64,000 bases of DNA from Acidimicrobiaceae bacterium (GTDB lineage Bacteria; Actinomycetota; Acidimicrobiia; Acidimicrobiales; RAAP-2): the NCBI GenBank assembly GCA_003153575.1, contig PLZW01000037.1:153134-217133 (forward strand), given 5' to 3'. The notes below the pieces were generated by a model, which worked only from the letters and a program-made list of their open reading frames with translations, had not been told where the DNA came from and made no database searches. A program made the translations under genes and the position numbers. Positions 30,817-39,030 of the stretch are shown in pieces. Position 1 is the first letter of the stretch; each line of letters opens with the position of its first letter.

Positions 30817-32208
30817 ATGGCCGACCGACCGCGCCAGGGGATCGAGCGGCGCGACGGACGGCCGGCGGAAGGCCCCGAGCACCACTCGGGTGTGGTCCGG
30901 TACGTGGCCGACGCCGTGGTCCCCTGCGATGGCACCGTCCCCGCCCACCGGCCGGGGGCCGTCGAGGTGTCCGGGGACGTCGTGGTGCGGGTGGGCGCGC
31001 CGGGGACGCTGCGCTCGGCCGGGCCCGGGGTGCCCGAGGTGCGGGTGGAGGGAGCGCTGCTGCCCGGCCTGGTGAACACCCACTGCCACTCGCCCATGAC
31101 CTTGTTCCGCGGCACGGGCGAGAACCTCCCGCTCCTGCGGTGGTTGGAGGAGGTGCTGTGGCCGCGTGAGGCGCATCTCGAACCTGAGGACGTCTTCTGG
31201 GGGATGACACTGGCTGCAGCCGAGCTCCTCGGCTTCGGCGTCACCACCACCTGCGAGATGTACTTCCACGAGGATCCCATCGTCGACGCCGTGGTGGCCG
31301 CCGGGTCGCGGGCCGTGGTCACCCCGGGCGTACTGCAACTGCCCGGCACCGACGGGGGGAGTGCGTGGTGGGACGCGTGCCTCGACCGCTTCGCCGACTT
31401 CCACGCCCGCCGCGACGGCGAGTCCGGCCGGATCGATATCGGCTTCGCCGCCCACGCCGCCTACACCGTCCCACTACCGGGAGTGGTCGCCACCGCCGCG
31501 GCCGCCCGCGCCCGCAACGCCCTCTTCCACATCCATCTGGCCGAGACCGAAGGGGAGGGTGACGCCTTCGCCGCCGAGCACGGCGGGTCGGTGCCCGAGG
31601 TCCTGGCCGCAGCCGGGGCGTTCGACGGCCGGGTGCTCGCCGCCCACAGCATCTGGCTCTCGCCCGACGACCTCGACCTCTACGTCGCCCACGACGTGGC
31701 CGTCGCCCACTGCCCGCAGTCGAACGCCAAACTGGCCTCGGGCATCGCCCCGCTGATGGACCTGCTCGGACGCGGACTGCGCGTCGGACTGGGCACCGAC
31801 GGCCCCGCCTCCAACAACAACCTCGACCTGTGGGAGGAGATGCGTCTGGCCGCCATGCTGGCCCGGCTCCGCCAGGGTGACGCCGGGGCGCTGCCGGCTG
31901 CCGCCGCCCTCGACCTCGCCACCCGGGGCGCCGGAGGGGCATTGGGCCGGCCGGACCTCGGGGTGCTGGCCCCTGGGGCCAAGGCCGACATGATGGCGGT
32001 CTCACTCGACGACCCCGCCTTCGTCCCGCTATTCGACGACGCCATGCTCATCGAGCACCTGGTGTGGTCGGCCTCGAGCCGGCTGGTGACCGACGTCTGG
32101 GTGGGCGGAGAGCCGGTGGTGGTCGACGGCGAACACCGCAGCATCGACGTGGGGCGGGCCCGCGACGAAGTAGGTCGCCGGGCCGCCCGCCTGGCGGCTG
32201 TGGCGTAG
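30817..32208 (+). CDS. Amidohydrolase of the TRZ/ATZ-SAH deaminase family
   Basis: 463 aa metallo-hydrolase related to S-adenosylhomocysteine/methylthioadenosine deaminase and chlorohydrolases. LLPGLVNTHCHSPMTLFRG carries the HxH metal pair. HIHLAETEGE, LAAHSIWLSPDD, VAHCPQSNAKLASG and GLGTDGPASNNNLDLWEEM supply the remaining His and Asp. The product is probably an aminohydrolase of an adenosine or triazine-like compound, and the exact substrate is open. The first 25 residues are charged and unlike the family, so a later start is possible. Placed beside the MFT alcohol dehydrogenase but with its own promoter. Confidence 0.85.
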   Translation: MADRPRQGIERRDGRPAEGPEHHSGVVRYVADAVVPCDGTVPAHRPGAVEVSGDVVVRVGAPGTLRSAGPGVPEVRVEGALLPGLVNTHCHSPMTLFRGTGENLPLLRWLEEVLWPREAHLEPEDVFWGMTLAAAELLGFGVTTTCEMYFHEDPIVDAVVAAGSRAVVTPGVLQLPGTDGGSAWWDACLDRFADFHARRDGESGRIDIGFAAHAAYTVPLPGVVATAAAARARNALFHIHLAETEGEGDAFAAEHGGSVPEVLAAAGAFDGRVLAAHSIWLSPDDLDLYVAHDVAVAHCPQSNAKLASGIAPLMDLLGRGLRVGLGTDGPASNNNLDLWEEMRLAAMLARLRQGDAGALPAAAALDLATRGAGGALGRPDLGVLAPGAKADMMAVSLDDPAFVPLFDDAMLIEHLVWSASSRLVTDVWVGGEPVVVDGEHRSIDVGRARDEVGRRAARLAAVA

Positions 32209-32225
32209 GGCGTCCTCGTGCCCGG

Positions 32226-32693
32226 TCACCGCCCCCCGGCGAGTCCGTCGGCGTGGGCGGCCAGGCCGTCGGCGAAGCGCTGCATCATGGCCGGCAGCAC
32301 CTTGGCCAGGATGCGCCCGGTGCCCGGCCATTTCGGGTCGTAGGTGCCGGCCCACTCGATGTGGGTCCCGGTGTCGTCGGCGGTCAGGGTGACATCGGCC
32401 CGGTAGTTGCGCACCGGGAAGCCGCTCAGGATCCGGTAGGCGAGGTGGCCGGGCGGGTCCCAGGCCACGACCTCCTCGCGGGACCCGACGCCGAAGCGGG
32501 TGAACTTGCGGATCGCACCCACGCCGTCCGGCACCGGGCTCGCCTCGCGCTCGAGACGGGTGTTGGTGAGGAACGACCACTCGCTCCAGCGCCGGGCCTC
32601 GCCGACCAACGGCCACACCGCGTCGACCGGGGCGCGGGTGGATGCCGTCACCCGGTAGGTGCTCCGCCCGGTCGACGGGTCCGGAGGGGTCAT
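32226..32693 (-). CDS. SRPBCC-family (START-like) protein
   Basis: 155 aa. Helix-grip fold signature YRVTASTRAPVDAVWPLVGEARRWSEWSF, then HLAYRILSGFPVRNYRADVTLT and HIEWAGTYDP near the end. Polyketide cyclase/dehydrase-type proteins of this size bind hydrophobic ligands, but the ligand is unknown here. ATG overlaps the stop of the upstream SRPBCC gene (ATGA), so the two similar proteins are made together. Confidence 0.83.
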   Translation of the reverse strand: MTPPDPSTGRSTYRVTASTRAPVDAVWPLVGEARRWSEWSFLTNTRLEREASPVPDGVGAIRKFTRFGVGSREEVVAWDPPGHLAYRILSGFPVRNYRADVTLTADDTGTHIEWAGTYDPKWPGTGRILAKVLPAMMQRFADGLAAHADGLAGGR

Positions 32694-33073
32694 CCCTCGA
32701 CGTGGGCCTTCAGGGCCTCGAGCGAGCCCTGGTAGACGCCCTGCATCAGGTCGGCCATCTCGTCGGGGGCGGCGTCGACCACCCAGGTGACACGACTGCC
32801 CGAACCGGTCGGGGTCACGGTGATGGTCGCCTCGTGGGATTCGATGGGAACGCCGTCAACGATGGCGTAGGTGATGGCCCGGGTGGCGTCGTCCCGGGCG
32901 ATCAGCTTCTCCGTGATGGTCATGCCCATGGTGTCGAGGATGCGGTTCTCGCCCTCCAGCCGGCACGACTCCATGCCCGGCATCCACCCCGCGATCCCGC
33001 CGAAATCGCCCACCAGCACCCAGACGTCCTCCGGGGTGCCGTCGACGTCGATCTCTGCTGTGCGCTCAGCCAT
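32690..33073 (-). CDS. SRPBCC-family protein (START-like)
   Basis: 127 aa. AEIDVDGTPEDVWVLVGDFGGIAGWMPGMESC opens the fold, with ITEKLIARDDATRAITYAIVDG in the middle and a C-terminal amphipathic helix (MADLMQGVYQGSLEALKAHV). It resembles the small MxaD/polyketide cyclase-like proteins of actinobacteria. Start set by GAAGGAG. First of a two-gene unit with the following SRPBCC protein. No catalytic residues are obvious, so a lipid- or hydrophobe-binding role is more likely than catalysis. Confidence 0.82.
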   Translation of the reverse strand: MAERTAEIDVDGTPEDVWVLVGDFGGIAGWMPGMESCRLEGENRILDTMGMTITEKLIARDDATRAITYAIVDGVPIESHEATITVTPTGSGSRVTWVVDAAPDEMADLMQGVYQGSLEALKAHVEG

Positions 33074-33182
33074 GGTGCTCCTTCAGGTCTGGTCCGCTGT
33101 CGGACGGTCGGGGTGTGGGCCCCCGGCCTGTGGGGCCGGCGGCGGACCGATGGTAGGCGCGCCCGCCCCGGTGCTCCACCGC

Positions 33183-33188
33183 TAGCGT
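33183..33188 (+). promoter_or_regulatory. Leaderless -10 box for the thioesterase operon
   Basis: TAGCGT followed by 7 bases and the ATG at 33196. No Shine-Dalgarno is present. Confidence 0.5.
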
Positions 33189-33195
33189 CACGGCC

Positions 33196-34014
33196 ATGAC
33201 CGGCCCGGATCGCGCCAACGACGACGTCGACGCCCTGTTCGTGCCGGACGGTCCCCGGCTGGTGCCGACCGACCGGGCGCGCGGCCCGTGGTCGCCGGAC
33301 GCACTCCATGGCGGCCCGGTGGCCGCCGCCGTGGCCCGGGCCACCGAGCGGAGTGTGCCGGCCGACGACAGCATGCGGACGACCCGACTGACCCTCGAGC
33401 TCCTGCGACCGGTCGGGACGGCGCCCATGACGGTGACCGGTGCCGTGGTGCGCCCGGGTCGTCGGGTCCAGGTCGTCGACACCGTGGTGGAGCAGGGCGG
33501 CGTCGAGGTCGCCTGGGGCCGCGCGGTGCGGATCCGCGTGGATCCGGACCTCGACCCGCCCGAGCCGGCCACCCCCGAGGACCCCGCACCCGACCCACCC
33601 GAACGCGGCACCGAGGTGCCCTCACCATGGAGCCTCTACCGCGCCTTCCACAATGCGGGCGTCGGGATCCGGTACGTCTCGGGGCGACTCGGCGAACCGG
33701 GCCCGGCGACCGCCTGGTTCCGACTGCTGGTGCCCGTCGTGGCCGGCGAGGAGCCGAGCCCCGAGCAGCGCGCGGTGGCCGTGTCCGACTTCGGGAACGG
33801 GATCAGCTCCGAGCTCGACGTCGCCGCCAGCGTCTTCATCAACCCCGACCTGACCGTCCACCTGGTGCGGCCCCCCGAGGGCGAGTGGGTCTGCCTGGAT
33901 GCCCGCACCAGGTTCGGGCCGCCCGGGACGGGCCTGGCCGAGTCCGCCCTGTGGGACACCCGGGGCCGGATCGGCCGGGCCCTCCAGAGCCTCTACATCG
34001 GTGCCCAGCCGTGA
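33196..34014 (+). CDS. Thioesterase-family (acyl-CoA thioesterase, double hotdog) protein
   Basis: 272 aa. The N-terminal hotdog has ARGPWSPDALHGGPVAAAVARA and a TLELLRPV strand, the second half VSDFGNGISSEL and WVCLDARTRFGPPGTGLAESALWD. These are the marks of the TesB-like thioesterases common in mycobacteria. It should hydrolyse acyl-CoA or remodel a CoA thioester. The stop overlaps the GTG of an acyl-CoA ligase, so ligase and thioesterase are made together and may control one acyl pool. Confidence 0.85.
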   Translation: MTGPDRANDDVDALFVPDGPRLVPTDRARGPWSPDALHGGPVAAAVARATERSVPADDSMRTTRLTLELLRPVGTAPMTVTGAVVRPGRRVQVVDTVVEQGGVEVAWGRAVRIRVDPDLDPPEPATPEDPAPDPPERGTEVPSPWSLYRAFHNAGVGIRYVSGRLGEPGPATAWFRLLVPVVAGEEPSPEQRAVAVSDFGNGISSELDVAASVFINPDLTVHLVRPPEGEWVCLDARTRFGPPGTGLAESALWDTRGRIGRALQSLYIGAQP

Positions 34015-35711
34015 CGTTCGACGGCTACCCCGAAGGGACACCGAGCGTCGCCGACCTCCTCCTCGCCCGGGCCGACGACGACCACCCGGCCGTGGTGTCG
34101 CACGACGCGTCCTGGACGTGGTCCGAGTCGGTGGCCGCCAGCGCGGCACGGGCCAGGCTCCTGGCTTCATGGGACGACCTCGAGCCGCCGCACGTGGGGG
34201 TCCTGCTCGGGAACGAACCGGAGTTCCTGTTCTGGCTGGGCGCGGCCGCCCTGGCCGGTGCGGTCGTGGTCGGGATCAATCCGACGCGGCGGGGCGAGGC
34301 TCTGGCCGGCGACGTACGGCGCACAGACTGCCGGATCCTGGTGACCGACGCCGAGGGCGCCGCCCTCCTCGAGGGCCTCGACACCGGGGTGCCGGCCGAC
34401 CGCGTGCTGCGGGTCGACGACCCCGGCTACGCCGACCGGGTGGCCGCGCACGCCGGGGTGGCCGCCGCCGACGTGGTGGCCGCTGTGCGCCCCGACGCGG
34501 GCGACCTCTATCTCCTGCTCTTCACCTCGGGCACCACTGGTGCGCCGAAGGCGGTGCGGTGCACCCAGGGGAGGCTGGCGTCGATCGCCCTCCGGTCGGC
34601 CGAGGCCTACGGCTACGACCGCGACGACGTGGCCTACTGCGCCATGCCCCTCTTCCACGGGAACGCGCTGATGGCGCTGTGGGGGCCGACGCTGTCCGTC
34701 GGGGGCACGGTGGCCCTGGCCCGGCGGTTCAGTGCCTCCCAGTTCCTGCCCGACGTGCGGCGTCACGGCGCCACCACGTTCACCTATGTCGGCAAGGCGC
34801 TGGCCTACGTGCTCGCCACCGACGCCTCCGACGACGACGCCAGCTGCACCCTCCGCCGGGGCTTCGGCACGGAGGCGTCGGTCGCCGACCTCGCCGCCTT
34901 CCAGGAGCGGTTCGGGTGCACGCTGACCGAGGGCTACGGGTCGAGCGAGGGCGGGGTCGCCATCATGCGGGTACCGGGAACCCCGGTCGGGTCGCTCGGC
35001 CTGCCCTCCGAGGATGTCGTGGTCGTCGACCCGGCCACCGGCCTCGAGTGCCCGCCGGCCGAGTTCGGTCCGTCGGGGGAGCTGGTCAACGGCGGCTCGG
35101 CCGTCGGCGAGATCGTGAACCGCTCCGGGGCCGGGCGGTTCGAGGGCTACTACGACGACCCCGACGCCACCGCCGAGCGCATCCGGGACGGCTGGTACTG
35201 GACGGGCGACCTGGCCTACCGCGACGCCGACGGATGGTTCTGGTTCGCGGGGCGGGGAGGGGACTGGCTGCGGGTCGACTCCGAGAACCTGACGGCCGGA
35301 CCGATCGAGCGGGTCCTGGTCCGCTACCCCGATGCCGCCGCGGTGGCCGTCTACCCGGTGCCCGACCCCCGCACCGGCGACCAGGTGATGGCCGCCCTCG
35401 AACTCCTGCCTGGCCGGACCTTCCATCCGGGTGCGTTCGCCGACTTCTTGGGCGACCAGGTCGATCTGGGCACCAAGTGGGTGCCCGCCTTCCTGCGGGT
35501 GACCAGGGCGCTGCCCCAGACGGCGAGCGGCAAGGTGACCAAGGGGTCGTTGCGGACGGACGGGTGGTGGCGCGGGGACGACCCCCTCTACCGCCGCCGA
35601 CCCGGACCGGCCGACGCCGGCCTGGCCTACGAACCGCTCACCGCCGACGACGCCACCGCCCTGCTCGACGAACTGGCCGCCCACGGCCGGGCCGGCCTGG
35701 TCGCCGGGTGA
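34011..35711 (+). CDS. Long-chain-type acyl-CoA synthetase (FadD17-like)
   Basis: 566 aa ANL-superfamily ligase that activates a carboxylic acid to its CoA ester through an acyl-AMP. The P-loop is LLLFTSGTTGAPKAV, the adenine motif GYGSSEGG, and the hinge GDLAYRDADGWFWFAGRGGDWLR. The catalytic Lys is in LPQTASGKVTK. The form RTDGWWRGDDPLYRRR near the end is shared by FadD17-type actinobacterial ligases. GTG start overlapping the thioesterase stop, and its own stop overlaps the YihY gene. The acyl substrate cannot be read. Confidence 0.9.
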   Translation: MTFDGYPEGTPSVADLLLARADDDHPAVVSHDASWTWSESVAASAARARLLASWDDLEPPHVGVLLGNEPEFLFWLGAAALAGAVVVGINPTRRGEALAGDVRRTDCRILVTDAEGAALLEGLDTGVPADRVLRVDDPGYADRVAAHAGVAAADVVAAVRPDAGDLYLLLFTSGTTGAPKAVRCTQGRLASIALRSAEAYGYDRDDVAYCAMPLFHGNALMALWGPTLSVGGTVALARRFSASQFLPDVRRHGATTFTYVGKALAYVLATDASDDDASCTLRRGFGTEASVADLAAFQERFGCTLTEGYGSSEGGVAIMRVPGTPVGSLGLPSEDVVVVDPATGLECPPAEFGPSGELVNGGSAVGEIVNRSGAGRFEGYYDDPDATAERIRDGWYWTGDLAYRDADGWFWFAGRGGDWLRVDSENLTAGPIERVLVRYPDAAAVAVYPVPDPRTGDQVMAALELLPGRTFHPGAFADFLGDQVDLGTKWVPAFLRVTRALPQTASGKVTKGSLRTDGWWRGDDPLYRRRPGPADAGLAYEPLTADDATALLDELAAHGRAGLVAG

Positions 35712-36652
35712 GCGTCCCACCCGGCCCCGCCCACGCGGGGGCGCCCGCCCGGGCCGGGTGGCTCGACCGGGTCGACGCCCGCCTCCAGCGCCACCGGGCC
35801 ACCGCCGTGCTCTCGGCGGTGCTGGCCAAGTGGGACGAGGACGGGGCTGGTCGGCTCGCCAACCTGGTGGCCTACTCGGCCTTCCTGGCCGTCTTCCCCC
35901 TGCTGCTCGTCCTGTTGACCCTGGTCGAAGTGGTGCTCGTGGGTCACCGGTCCGCCCAGAAGGAGGTCATCGACGCCGCCCTCCGCCAGTTCCCCGAGAT
36001 CGGGTCGGAGCTCCAGGCCCATGTGGGCGGCCTGACCGGGAAGAGCACGCTCTTCTTGTCGGTCGTGCTCCTGTGGTTGGTCTACGGCTCCCTCCGGCTG
36101 AGTCGGAACGCGCAGGTGATGATGGCGACGGTGTGGGGCGTGCCCCGCGACGCCCTGCCCACGTTCTGGCGGTGGCTGCCCCGGGCCCTCGGGTTCCTCG
36201 CCATCCTCGGGGCGGGCTTCGTGGCCGGCGGCGCGCTCGCCGGGGTCGGCAGCTTCGGCGGCCTCGGACCGGCGTCGGCCCTGGTGGGCTTCGTCGGCTC
36301 GCTGGCCGTCAACGTGGCCATGTTCTGGGCCGGTTTCGCCATCGTCGTCTCGGTGCCCGACCCGACCCGGTCGCTGTGGCGCGGGGCCGTGGTGGCCGGC
36401 TTCGGCTGGACCGTCCTCCAGTTCCTCGGCGCCCTGCTCGTGACCCACGAGCTGCGTCACTACCAGACGCTGTACGGGACGTTCGCCAGCTTCATCGTGC
36501 TCGTGTGGTGGCTCGGGCTCGGGACGCTCCTGGCCGCCTACGCCGCCGAGCTCGACGTCGTCATCCAGCGCCACCTGTGGCCGCGCCCGCTACGCCGGCC
36601 GCGGCCGGCACCGGCCGATCAGCTCTCGACGACCACCGGCGTGTCGGACTGA
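35708..36652 (+). CDS. YihY/BrkB-family integral membrane protein
   Basis: 314 aa with about six transmembrane helices. The family features are WDEDGAGRLANLVAYSAFLAVFPLLLVLLTLVE, LWLVYGSLRLSRNAQ and TLYGTFASFIVLVWWLGLGTLLAAYAAELD. YihY proteins are widespread and of uncertain role, once called ribonuclease BN. GTG overlaps the ligase stop (GTGA). The last 34 bases overlap the 3' end of the convergent DHA2 transporter. Confidence 0.88.
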   Translation: MSVPPGPAHAGAPARAGWLDRVDARLQRHRATAVLSAVLAKWDEDGAGRLANLVAYSAFLAVFPLLLVLLTLVEVVLVGHRSAQKEVIDAALRQFPEIGSELQAHVGGLTGKSTLFLSVVLLWLVYGSLRLSRNAQVMMATVWGVPRDALPTFWRWLPRALGFLAILGAGFVAGGALAGVGSFGGLGPASALVGFVGSLAVNVAMFWAGFAIVVSVPDPTRSLWRGAVVAGFGWTVLQFLGALLVTHELRHYQTLYGTFASFIVLVWWLGLGTLLAAYAAELDVVIQRHLWPRPLRRPRPAPADQLSTTTGVSD

Positions 36653-38160
36653 GCCGCCACGAGGCGGTCGTCCCCGCCGGTCGCCGGCCGGGGTGGCGGG
36701 ATGAGGAGTCCGAACAGGCCGCCGGCCAGGACCACCACGGAGGCGATGAGGAAGGCCCGGGCGAAGCCCTCGGTCAGCGCCACGTCGACGGCATGGCGGG
36801 CGCCGACGGGGGTGACCTGGGTGGCCGGGTGGCCGAACAGGGCGGCGGTCCGGGACGCGGCGAGGGTGGTCAGGGCGGCGAGCCCCACCGACGCCCCGAT
36901 CTGGCGGCTGCAGTTGACCAGTCCCGAGGCCAGTCCGGCCTCCTCGGTGGGGACGCCGCCCGTGGCCAGCAGGGCGATGGGGGTGAACGCCAGCCCCATG
37001 CCGAAGGTGGCCAGGATCCCACCGCCGCAGGCGCCGGTCCAGTAGCTGTCGCCGGCCTGGATGAAGGAGAGCCAGTACAGGCCGGCGGCGGCCAGGCCCG
37101 CTCCGATCATGAGGACGTTGCGCGGTCCGAGCCGTGGCGCCAACCGGCCGCTCAGGGTCGCACCGACGGCGATGGCGAGCGTCTGGGGGAGGAAGGTCAG
37201 ACCGGTGACCACCGGGCTGTAGCCGAGCACCTGCTGGAGGTAGAGGGAGAGGAAGAACCACATGGCGAACATGCCGACGCCGAAGCAGAACATGACCAGG
37301 TTGGCGCCGGTGACCGAGCGGATGTGGAACAGCCGGAGCGGCACCAGGGGGTGGGACGCCACCTTGGCTTCGATGATCACGAAGCCGACCAGCAGCGCGG
37401 CCGAGGCGGCCAGAACGACCAGCGTCGATGTCCCTGTCCACGGCACCGAGTCGGTGTGGGAGATGGCGTAGACCAGCAGGAACAGCGCACCGGTGACGGT
37501 GGCCGCACCGGCGATGTCCAGGCGCTGGCGAGGTCCCTCGGCGCGTGTCTCCTGGAGGCGCACCCGGGCCGCCACGAACAGGGCGATCCCGATCGGGACG
37601 TTCACGAAGAGGATCCACCGCCAGGACAGGTACTGGGTGAGGAACCCACCGAACAGGGCGCCGGCCGCCCCGCCGCCGGCCGCCACCGCGCTCCACACGC
37701 CGAACGCCTTGGCCCGGGATCGCTGCTCGCGGAAGGTCACGGTGAGGATGGTGAGGGTGGCCGGCGAGAGCACGGCGGCCCCCACCCCCTGGAGACACCG
37801 GGCGGCGATGAGGGTGGCCTGGTTGGTGGCGAACCCGCCGAGCAGGCTGGACGCGGTGAACAGCGCCAGACCGAACAGGAAGATCCGCCGCCGTCCGAAC
37901 AGGTCGGCCAGGCGTCCCCCGAGCAGGAGCAGGCCGCCGAAGGTGAGGGAGTAGGCGGTCACCACCCACTGGAGTCCGACCGCACTGAAGTGCAGGTCCT
38001 GTTGGATGGCCGGGAGGGCCACGTTCACGATGGAGATGTCGAGCACCACCATGAACTGGGCCAGGCACACGACGACCAGGACGGCGGTGTCCGACGACCG
38101 GGGGAGCACGGCCGGGACGGTGGCCGCCGGACCGGTGTCGGCGGTGGGCGATTCGGGCAT
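36619..38160 (-). CDS. DHA2-family MFS multidrug exporter (EmrB/QacA type)
   Basis: 513 aa with about 14 transmembrane helices. VCLAQFMVVLDISIVNVALPAI is motif D1. GGRLADLFGRRRIF is motif A. GVGAAVLSPATLTILT and the antiporter motif C region GGGAAGALFGGFLTQYLSWRWIFxVNVPIG-like stretch are present (WRWILFVNVPIG seen). Predicted proton-coupled efflux of drugs or metabolites. The start is ATG with TACGCT (38167-38172) 6 bases upstream and no Shine-Dalgarno. A very long open frame continues upstream, antisense to ileS, and is not coding. Confidence 0.92.
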   Translation of the reverse strand: MPESPTADTGPAATVPAVLPRSSDTAVLVVVCLAQFMVVLDISIVNVALPAIQQDLHFSAVGLQWVVTAYSLTFGGLLLLGGRLADLFGRRRIFLFGLALFTASSLLGGFATNQATLIAARCLQGVGAAVLSPATLTILTVTFREQRSRAKAFGVWSAVAAGGGAAGALFGGFLTQYLSWRWILFVNVPIGIALFVAARVRLQETRAEGPRQRLDIAGAATVTGALFLLVYAISHTDSVPWTGTSTLVVLAASAALLVGFVIIEAKVASHPLVPLRLFHIRSVTGANLVMFCFGVGMFAMWFFLSLYLQQVLGYSPVVTGLTFLPQTLAIAVGATLSGRLAPRLGPRNVLMIGAGLAAAGLYWLSFIQAGDSYWTGACGGGILATFGMGLAFTPIALLATGGVPTEEAGLASGLVNCSRQIGASVGLAALTTLAASRTAALFGHPATQVTPVGARHAVDVALTEGFARAFLIASVVVLAGGLFGLLIPPPRPATGGDDRLVAAQSDTPVVVES

Positions 38161-38166
38161 GGGACG

Positions 38167-38172
38167 AGCGTA
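38167..38172 (-). promoter_or_regulatory. Leaderless -10 box for the DHA2 exporter
   Basis: TACGCT on the minus strand, then 6 bases, then the ATG at 38160. No Shine-Dalgarno. Confidence 0.45.
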
Positions 38173-38240
38173 GGGGTCGAGACGGCGCGCCGGTGCACCG
38201 GATCCGGGTGGTTGCCACGGGACCCGGCAGCCATGACCGC

Positions 38241-38873
38241 TCAGCGGCCGAGGCGCTCGATCAGGCGCAGGCGGGCGTCCGGCCACTCGGCGGCCAGCAT
38301 GGAGAACATGGCCGAGTCCCGCACGGTGCCGTCGGGGGCCGGACGGTCCGACCGCAGCACCCCCTCGTGCGTGCACCCGAGGCGGGTGATGGCCGCCCGG
38401 GACCGCACGTTGCGGGCGTCGGTCTGGAGGCGCACGGCCCGGACCCCCCAGCGGAAGAAGGCGTGGTCGAGCATCAGCAGCTTCGCCTCGGTGTTGACCG
38501 GGGTGCGCTGGGCGGAGGGTCCCAACCACGTGTGGCCGATGCCCACCAGGTCGAACTCGCCGCTCCCGGCTGCCGGTGCGGCGCCCGGCTCGACGGCCGA
38601 CCAGTCCCAGCGCTCCATGTCGTAGTAGCGGGTGCTGCCGACGACCCGTCCGTGGTCCAGCGATCGCGTGGCGAAGGGAATCTGGTCGCCGGCCTCCGCT
38701 CGGGCCAGGGCGCGCTCGACGTAGGCGACCATGGTGGGACGGTCCCCGGGCACGAGCGTGTAGGCGAAGCTGGCCCGGTCGCCGCCGGCGGCCTCGAGCA
38801 GGTCGTCGACATGATGGTGGGCCAGCGGCTCCAGGCGGACGTGGCTGCCCTCCAGGGTGAACGGTGTGTCCAT
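38241..38873 (-). CDS. GNAT-family N-acetyltransferase (RimJ/RimL-like)
   Basis: 210 aa. FTLEGSHVRLEPLAHHHVDDLLEAA is the N-terminus usual in RimJ/RimL-like acetyltransferases. GIGHTWLGPSAQRTPVNTEAKLLML and AVRLQTDARNVRSRAAITRLG hold the acetyl-CoA-binding strand and helix, and CTHEGVLRSDRPAPDGTVRDSAMFSML closes the fold. It probably acetylates a protein N-terminus or a small amine. Start at the ATG of MDTPFTLEG. CAGACT (38880-38885) lies 6 bases before it, the same box as at the VOC gene. Confidence 0.88.
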   Translation of the reverse strand: MDTPFTLEGSHVRLEPLAHHHVDDLLEAAGGDRASFAYTLVPGDRPTMVAYVERALARAEAGDQIPFATRSLDHGRVVGSTRYYDMERWDWSAVEPGAAPAAGSGEFDLVGIGHTWLGPSAQRTPVNTEAKLLMLDHAFFRWGVRAVRLQTDARNVRSRAAITRLGCTHEGVLRSDRPAPDGTVRDSAMFSMLAAEWPDARLRLIERLGR

Positions 38874-38943
38874 CGCACCAGTCTGGTGGAACCTGCCCGG
38901 GTCGACGCCGCCCCGCCTGTCTGCCTGCCTCCCGAGCCACCCG

Positions 38944-38949
38944 TAGTAT
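38944..38949 (+). promoter_or_regulatory. Candidate -10 box for ileS
   Basis: TAGTAT, 81 bases before the ileS GTG, would give a leader of about 75 nt. No T-box (TGGNACCGCG-type) sequence is present in that leader. The -35 is not clear. Confidence 0.35.
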
Positions 38950-39030
38950 CTGGTCCGCACGCCGGCACCGCATGCCGCCCCCGTCCGTCCCGTCGGGACT
39001 CCGACCCCGCCCCACCGAAGGAAGCGCCCT

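Noticed and set aside
38874..39030. T-box leader of ileS
   Set aside because: No TGGNACCGCG-type antiterminator sequence or specifier stem is visible in the 157 bases.
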